Below are positions 21,101 through 30,100 of a stretch of DNA of 43,608 nt, piece after piece. Origin of the DNA: an uncultured Mycoplasmatota bacterium (GTDB lineage: Bacteria; Bacillota_I; Bacilli_A; RF39; UBA660); the NCBI GenBank assembly GCA_900546245.1, contig URBY01000006.1:1-43608 (forward strand). Direction: 5' to 3'. Positions within the stretch are counted from its first letter, which is position 1. The number at the start of each line of letters is the position of its first letter. The position numbers and the translations under genes are program-made. The notes beneath the pieces are model-generated. The model was not told where the DNA came from, did no database searches, and saw only the letters and a list, made by a program, of their open reading frames with translations.

Positions 21101-24100
21101 AGAATATGAAGGAGCATGTAACTATACATTTAATAAAGATATTCATAATTATGAAGTAACTGTACCATATACAATTAGAGAAATTACTATGGTTGTAGAT
21201 AAAGCACATTATTTCCAAACTACAAAAGGTGATGGAGTATATGCATTATCTGGTGGAAAAAATAATATAAAAGTAGAAGTTACTAGTGAAGACAAAAAGA
21301 ATACTAGTAAATGGGACTATGAAATAACAAGAGATATGACTGGTAATGCTGACTTGAAATCATTAAAAGTAACAGATCCAGAAGTAGAAATTAATTATTC
21401 ATACAATATTACTGATTACTATATAACAGTACCAAAAGATACTGAACATGTAACACTAGAAGCTATTCCAGATGATGAAAATGCAACTGTAAAAATAGAA
21501 AATCCAGAAACACTTGAATATGGTGACAATTTAATAACAATAATAGTAACTGCAGCAAATAAAAAGGTAAAAGAATATCATATTACAGTAAATAGATTAC
21601 AAAGTAATAATGCATTCTTAAATAATTTTAAAGTTATAAATATAACAAATGATAAGAATGAAGAACTTTCTCTTACTCCTGAGTTTAATAAGATGAATTT
21701 ATCTTATGAACTAGAAGTAGAAAACGACATAACTAAGTTAAGACTTGAAGGAGTTGCTGAAGATACAGAGTTCTCAAGCATTGAAGGCCTTGGTGATTTT
21801 GACATAAAGGTAGGCGCAAATACATTTAACGTAGTAGTAACAGCGCAAGATAAAACATTCTTAACTTATAAATTAAATGTTAAGAGAAAAGCAAACTCAA
21901 ATACATTACTTGATTCATTAACAGTTAAAGATCATAATTTTACTGAAAATTTTGAATCAAATAAATATTTATACTATATGTATGTAGATGGAAGTGTTGA
22001 AAGTCTTGATATTACAGCAGTTCCATCAGCAGAAACTTCAAAATACCAAATAATTGGTAATTATCAAAAATTAGTCGCAGGTAAAAACGAAATAACAGTT
22101 AGAGTAACCGCAGAAGATAAATCAACATGTGACTATAAAATAATTGTTTATAGAACAGGATATAGCGATAATAACTTAGAATCATTAACAGTAACAAATG
22201 GTTCAGAAAATTATATTCTATCTCCAAATTTTGATCCATTATACGACAAATATACATTAACTCTTCCAAATGATGTATCAAGTGTAACTTTAACAGCAGT
22301 CGCAAATGGACAAAAGAGAGCAAAGATAGGTAGTAGCGCTATATATGTTAAAAAAATTGATTTATTAAAAGAAAATCCAAGTAATAATGTAATAACAGTA
22401 ACCGCAGAAGATGGTACTATCCATACTTATACTGTGGATATTACTCGTGAAATATCAAGTGATAATACATTACAAAGTCTAGAAGTAAAAAATAATACAT
22501 TAACACCAGATTTTGATAAAAATACATTAAATTATACTTTAACAACATATGATACAAGTCTTGATATTTTGGCAGTACCAACAAATAAATTTGCTAAAGT
22601 ATCTATAAGTAATAATAGAAATAATCTAAAAGAAGGATTAAATACTATAACTATAGATGTAACTAGTGAAAACGGAAAAACAAAAACATATACACTAGAT
22701 GTAACACTTTTATATGATAGTAATAACTATTTAAAAAGTTTAAATACTAGTGATGGATTAAACGAAGAATTTAATAAAGAAAAATTAGATTATACAGTAA
22801 CAACTGAAAAAGATGAAATAACTATTACACCTTTAGCAGAAAGTACAAAGGCAATAGTAAAAATTACTAATTCAAAAAATGAAACAGTTTCAGGACCAAT
22901 CTTAGTTAGTGCAGGAGAAAATATATTTAATATAACAGTAACTGCTCAAAATGGAGATGTTAGAACATATAAATTAAATGTAACTAAAGTACCATCAACT
23001 GATTCAAAACTATCTAGTTTAACAACAAATGAAGGTTTAAATGAAACATTTGATCCAGAAAAATTAGATTATACATTAAATACTAAGAGTCATGAAATAA
23101 CTATTCTTCCAGTAGTTCGTGATAAACATTCAAGTTATAAAATATTAGATAGTAATAATAATGAAATAACAGATGGTAAAGTAAAATTAGTAACAGGAGA
23201 CAACAGATATTCTATAGTAGTAACTGCTGAAGACTTAAGCACTACAACATATATTTTAACAGTTACAAGAACTAAAAATAATGTTGCGACAATAGAATCA
23301 GTAGGATTTGGTACTACACCAAAATTTGATAAAAATACATTTAATTATGATACAGTAACAGACGAAACTAGTTTAGACTTTGGTAATATGGTATTAACAG
23401 ATCCATATTCTACATATCAAATAACTGGGAACTCTGATTTTACAAATGATAAAACAAGTACAGTAACAGTAAAAGTTAAATCAGAAGATGAAAAGGTAAC
23501 AAATACATATACATTTAATGTAACAAAAGCAGTATCAACAGATTCATCACTAAAAGAATTTAAATTAGGAGATTATGAATTTGTTCCAGAATTTAATAAA
23601 GATACGAAAGAATATGAAGTATTTGTACCAAAAACATTAACAGAAGAAATATTAAAAGTTAAAACAACAAAAAATACTGCGATTATAAAGAGTATTACAG
23701 TAAACTCAAATTCATTAACACTAACATCAGATCTTGAATATAACAGTAAAATTACTGGATTAAACCCAGCAAAAGGAGATACAATTACTGTAATAGTAGA
23801 AGCAGAAGATAAAACACAAAGTACATATACTTTAAAAGTAAGTAATGAGGATGAGATAAATAATTATTTATCCACATTAAATGTGTCTTGTGGAGAACTT
23901 ACTCCAGCATTTAATAAAGATACAAATGAATATACAGTAATGACAACAAAAGATGTAACAGAATTTACAGTACTCGCAACACCTGAAGTAACAGAATCAA
24001 CAGTAACTGGTAATGGAACATATTCATTTAATACAGATAAGAAAAAACAAGTAGTTGAAATAAAAGTAAAATCAAAACGCGGAAGTGAAAGAATTTATAA

Positions 24101-27100
24101 AGTAACTGTTAGAAGACCCGCATCAAATGAATCTAGACTAAATAATTTAACAGTTATAAATGGAGTAATGACTCCAAACTTCCAAAGTGAAACATATGAA
24201 TATGATGTAACTGTTCCAAGTTTAATTACAGAATTAAATAAAGATTCATTTACTTATGAATTAATGGATGAAGATGCAAAAATCTCATTCCCAAGTATGA
24301 AATTAAATGTTAATGAAGTAAATAAATATGAAATAACAGTAACATCAGAAGATGAAACAAGTGTAACAAAATATATATTAAATGTAACAAAAGAGGCATC
24401 AAATAGTACAACTATCTCTAGTGTTCACGTAAATGCATTAGGCGAAGAATTAACTTGTGAAGTAAATCAAGATACTAAAACTTGCGAAGTAACAATACCT
24501 GCAGATGCGACTAGTTTTGTAGTAAGTGCAGATATACCATATGGCGCAAGTATAAATCCAGAAAATAAAACAAGTTATAATATGGATATAACAGAAAAAG
24601 AAAAAGATATAACTTTAAATGTAACCGCAGAAAATAAAATAAATACCGATTCTTATACACTAAAAATATTAAGAGAAAAATCAAATAATGCTTTCCTTAG
24701 TTCATTAGAAGTAAATTATACATCTGTTTCTAACTTTAAAAGTGATGTATTATCATATGAAGAAACTGTAATAGGAACATTATCACAAGTATTTATAAGC
24801 GCAAGTACAAAAGATCCTCGTGCTACTATTAAGACAGATCTATCAAATACATTTAAGTTAAATCCTGGAGATAATAATATAGATATTTTAGTAGAAGCAG
24901 AAGATGGTACTAAAAAAACTTATACAGTAAATGTAATAAGAAGTACAAATGAAGATGCAACACTAAAAAGCTTAAGTGTTAATGGTTATAAATTTAGTGA
25001 AAACTTTGATCCAGATGAAACAGAATATACTGTTTTATTCCCAAGAGATAAGACTGAACTAAATAAAACAGAAATATCATATGAATTATCAGATCCAATC
25101 GCAAGTATATCAATGGATAGTAAATTAAGTGTTGATTATGATAAACAATATAATACATTTAATATAACTGTAACTGCGGGTGATGGAGTTACTAAAAAAA
25201 CATATCATATAAATGTAAAACCAATTCCATCAACAAATAATGAAGTAGATCATATCGTGATTAATGGTGATGAAGTAAAAGATGTAGAAGGAACATTCAC
25301 ATATCCTATATTTGATACTGATACAGAAGCAACTTTATCAGAAATAGTACTTAAAAACGAATATGCAAGTATTTTTGTATTATTACCACAAAATATAAAA
25401 GCAGATGAAGACTTTACATTTGTAGTAACCGCAGAAGATGGAAGTATAAAAACTTATACAGTCAAATTAATTCAAAATAAAACAAGAGAATTAAATTTAC
25501 AAAATATTGAAGTTAACTTTAAAGAAGAAGATGATTGTGACGGAATATGTACATTAAATAAAACATTTGATGAAAATGTATTAGACTATGAAATATATAT
25601 TCCAAATGAACTTAATTCTTTAGAAAGTTTAATAGTAACACCTAAAAATAATTTACAAAATGTTGTAATAAAAGATAATGAAAACTTTGTAGTAGGTGAA
25701 AATATAATAACAATTATAGTAAGTAATTCATTAAGTGAAACGAAAGAATACAAATTACATGTTATTAAAGAAGCAAATTCAGATCCAAACTTACTTGGTA
25801 TATCATTTAAAATACCAGAACAAGAAATAGAAGGATTTGATGAAAATACTACAGAATATAATGTTGAATTTACAGGACTTACAACAGGTAAATATGAACT
25901 AGAATATACTAAGAAATTTGATGGTCAAAGAGTTAAAAAGTCAGGAGCAACTGTACTTAATTATGGAAATAATAACATAATAGTAACAAGTAAATCAGAA
26001 AGTTGTTTTAGTTCAGTAAAAACAAGAAAAGGATGTAATGAAAAATCCTATGTAATTCATGCTTATAGAAATGAAGTATATAGTAACCTTTTATCAGCAT
26101 TAACTATTTCAACAGGTAATGAAAGTGATTTACTTCAAACATTTAATAAATATAAATTTGATTATGTACTAGAAGTAGATAGCGAGATAAGTAAAATAAA
26201 AGTAGAAGGTATAGCATTTGATTCTGAACACGCAAGTGTTGAAGGTAATGGTGAATATAACTTAAAATTAGGTGATAATGAAATTAAAATTACTGTTGTT
26301 CCTATAATAGGAGGAAAAAGAACATATACAATAAATGTTGTTAGAAGTTCAAGTGATAATGTTAACTTAAGTGATTTAAAAGTTATAGGTCACACTATGA
26401 CTCCAAACTTTAGTAAAACAACTCTTGATTATTATGTAAGTGTTGACAGTGATGTAAATTCATTAGATGTAAAATATACAAAAGAAGATCCTAATTCAAG
26501 TGTTGTTATTTCAGGAAATGATAATTTAGTAACAGGTGAAAACATTATTAGAGTAGTAGTATTATCTCAAGATAAAACAAGAGGTAAAACATATAAAATC
26601 CATGCATTTAAAGCTGCTAGTGATGAAAATAAACTTAATAATATTAAAGTTTCATCAAAAGAAAATGATACAGAAACTGAATATAACCTAGAACCTAAAT
26701 TTGATCCAGAAAAAAATGAATATAATGTTAATATTCCATCTAATATAAATATAGTTAATGTAGATGTAACTAAGAAAAATATTATGGAAACAGTAACAGG
26801 AATAGGTACTTATGCACTTAAATATGGAACTAATAAAGTAACAATTGTAGTAACAAGTGAAAGTGGAATAATTAATAATTATACTCTAAATATTAACAGA
26901 GAATATGAACTTGGTTTATCAGATTTAATAGTAAAAGACTTAATGACAAATGATGAATTTAATCTTACTCCAGAATTTGAATCAAGCACTTTAGAATATA
27001 ATGTAACTGTTCCATATGAAACAGAAGATGTATTTATAGAAGGTACTTTAATAGAACCTGATTGTAATATAACAGGTCTTGGTACTCATGCATTAAATAC

Positions 27101-30100
27101 TGGAGAAAATACTGTAAATATTACGGTTTCATATAAAGATGAAGCAAGTAAAACTTATGTACTTAATATAACAAGAGAAAAAAATAACGATAATAATTTA
27201 TTAAGTTTAAAAGTAGAAGAAGGAATTATTTCACCAGTATTTGATAAAGATACATTAAATTATGAAGTAACAATTCCATATGAATTTACAAGTGCAACAA
27301 TTGATTATACATTAAGTGATCCAAATGCAAGTGTAGAAATAATTAATAATTCTGATTTTGAAGTTGGAATAAGTAAAGACGTAATAGTTAGAGTAACTGC
27401 AGAAAATGGTGATGTAAAAGACTACATAATTAAGGTAACAAGGGATGAAATGCCAGATGCAAGTAATTATTTAAGCTATATGGCTGTAGATAACTTTGAA
27501 TTAGAACCTGAATTTACTAAGAAAAATTTAAATTATGAAGTAGATGTACCTAAAGATACAACAAATATAACACTCCATTTAAAAGCAGATGAACCAAGAT
27601 ATACAACTGTATCAATATATAAACTTGGTGAAAGTGCTATGACAGATATAGATGTTACACAAAAAGATCCATCTATAAATCTTGATATAACAAGTAAGGA
27701 TACAACATTTGTAATTAGAGTAACAAATTATCAAGGTATAACTAGAAACTATCAATTACTTGTATATAGATTAGGTGATGATGAAGCAAGAATTAAGAGT
27801 TTATCATTTAATCATGGTGAATTATCTCCAAAATTTGATAGAGATAAATTTGAATATACACTAGAAGTAGATAGAAGCATAAATGCTATAAAAGAAGATG
27901 TTATAATGCTTGCGGAAGATTCTACTTATACAATTATAGGAAATAAAAATTTAAAACCTGGAAATAATACAGTATTAATAAAGACTTTATCTGCAGATAA
28001 AACAACAAGTCTTACATATACAATTACTGTAACAAAGAAATTATCTAGTAATGCATATTTAAGTGATATAGTAACATTCCCAGAAAAAACATTTACATTT
28101 AATAAAGAAGACTATACATATAACATGACTGTGCCAAAGAATGTTAATAGCGTTCAAATAATAGGTATTAGAGAAGATACTACATCAACAATTACAGGTA
28201 ATGGAGTATATAATATTACAGGAAATGAATTAATAGTAAATTTAGTAGTAACCGCAGAAGATGGAACATCAAAAATATATACAGTAACATTTACTAAAGA
28301 AAAAGATGATAATGCTAATTTAGCAGAACTTATAATAGATAATGGTGAACTTGTACCAGAATTTAATCCTGATACTTTAGAATATAATGTAAAGGTAGAA
28401 AATTACATAGATTCAATTAGAGTAACAGGAAAAGCAGAATCAGATTCAAGTACAGTAACTGGATTTGGAGAACATAATTTAGATGTTGGAACAAACAAGA
28501 TAACAATCACAGTAACAAGTGAAAGTGGAAATAAAAAAGATTACATAATAAATGTAACTAGAAAATCAAATACAAGAAATACACTTGAATCACTTGTAAT
28601 TAGCGATGAAAATAGAAGTTATGCATTAAATCCAGAATTTGATAAAGATACTGAAAATTATACTGTGGAATTACCAAGATACTTAAAAGAAGTAACAGTA
28701 ACTGCTAAAGCAGAAGATGAATCTAGTACATTAACAGGAACAGGACTAGTATCTATAGATGGTAAAGACAAAATAGTAGTAACAGTAACAAGTGAATCAG
28801 GAGAAGAAAAAACTTATACTGTGGATATCGTAAGAGTTAAATCAAGTATCGCATATATAAAATCATTAGTTGTAAAAAATGGTGAAATAGATAAAGAATT
28901 TAATAAGAAAACTTATGATTACACCGTAAATGTAAATGAAGATGTTACATCCCTTGATATGGATATAACACTAGAAGACCCTAATTCAAGTTATGAAGTA
29001 ATAGGTAATAAGAACTTATCCTCAGGAGAAAATATAATAAAAATAAAAGTAACTAGTGAAGATGGAAATACTACTAAGTTATACACAGTAAAAGTAATTA
29101 AAGGACTAAGCACAAATAATAACTTATCAATGATAAAAGTAAATGGTAATAATGTGGAAAACTTTAATAAAAATACTTTAGAATATAATTTAACTGTGGA
29201 AAACAGTACTGAATTTGCATTAATTGAGTATATTAAAGAAAATATAAAATCCACAGTAAAAGGTGATGGAACATATTCATTAGTAGAAGGAGAAAATATT
29301 ATAAATATCACTGTCGCAAGTGAATCAGGTAATGAAAAAACTTATAAATTAAACATTTATAGAAAATATGATGATACACTAAAATCTATTGAAACAAATA
29401 GAGGTGAAGTATCTCCTACATTTAATAAAAATATAACTGAATATACACTTACTCTTCCAAATAGTGTTAAAGATATAAATGTAAAGGGAATAGCTTCTTC
29501 AAAAGAAAGTACAGTAGATGGAAACAATACATATGATTTATTACCAGGAGAAAACACAATAACTCTTACAGTTACTACAAAAGATAATAATAAAAAAACA
29601 TATACATTAATAGTAACAAGAGAAGCAAGTGATAATAATTACTTAAGTAGATTAAGTATTTCAGAAGGTGTATTATCTCCAACATTTAATAAAGATAAGA
29701 CAGATTATACAAGTGTTATACCAAATGAATATGATCATGTAACAATTGATTATGAAACTATGGATAAAGAAGCAACTGTTCAAATAATAGGTAATGAAAA
29801 CTTAGTAGAAGGAGAAAATACTATAACAGTAAGAGTAACATCTACTAGTAAAAAAGTAAAAGATTACGTATTAACTATAACTAAACAAGCAAAAGAAAAT
29901 TACAGCAATTACTTAACAGATTTATCAGTAGATCCTGGTGAACTTGATCCAGTATTTAATAAAGAAACAAATACATATAATGTAACTGTTCCAAATAGTG
30001 CAAGTGTTATAACAGTAAGTGGTGTAAGAGAAAGTAATGAAGCTACTGTAAACGGATTTGGAAGACATGAACTTTCTAGTAACAGAACTGAAATATTTGT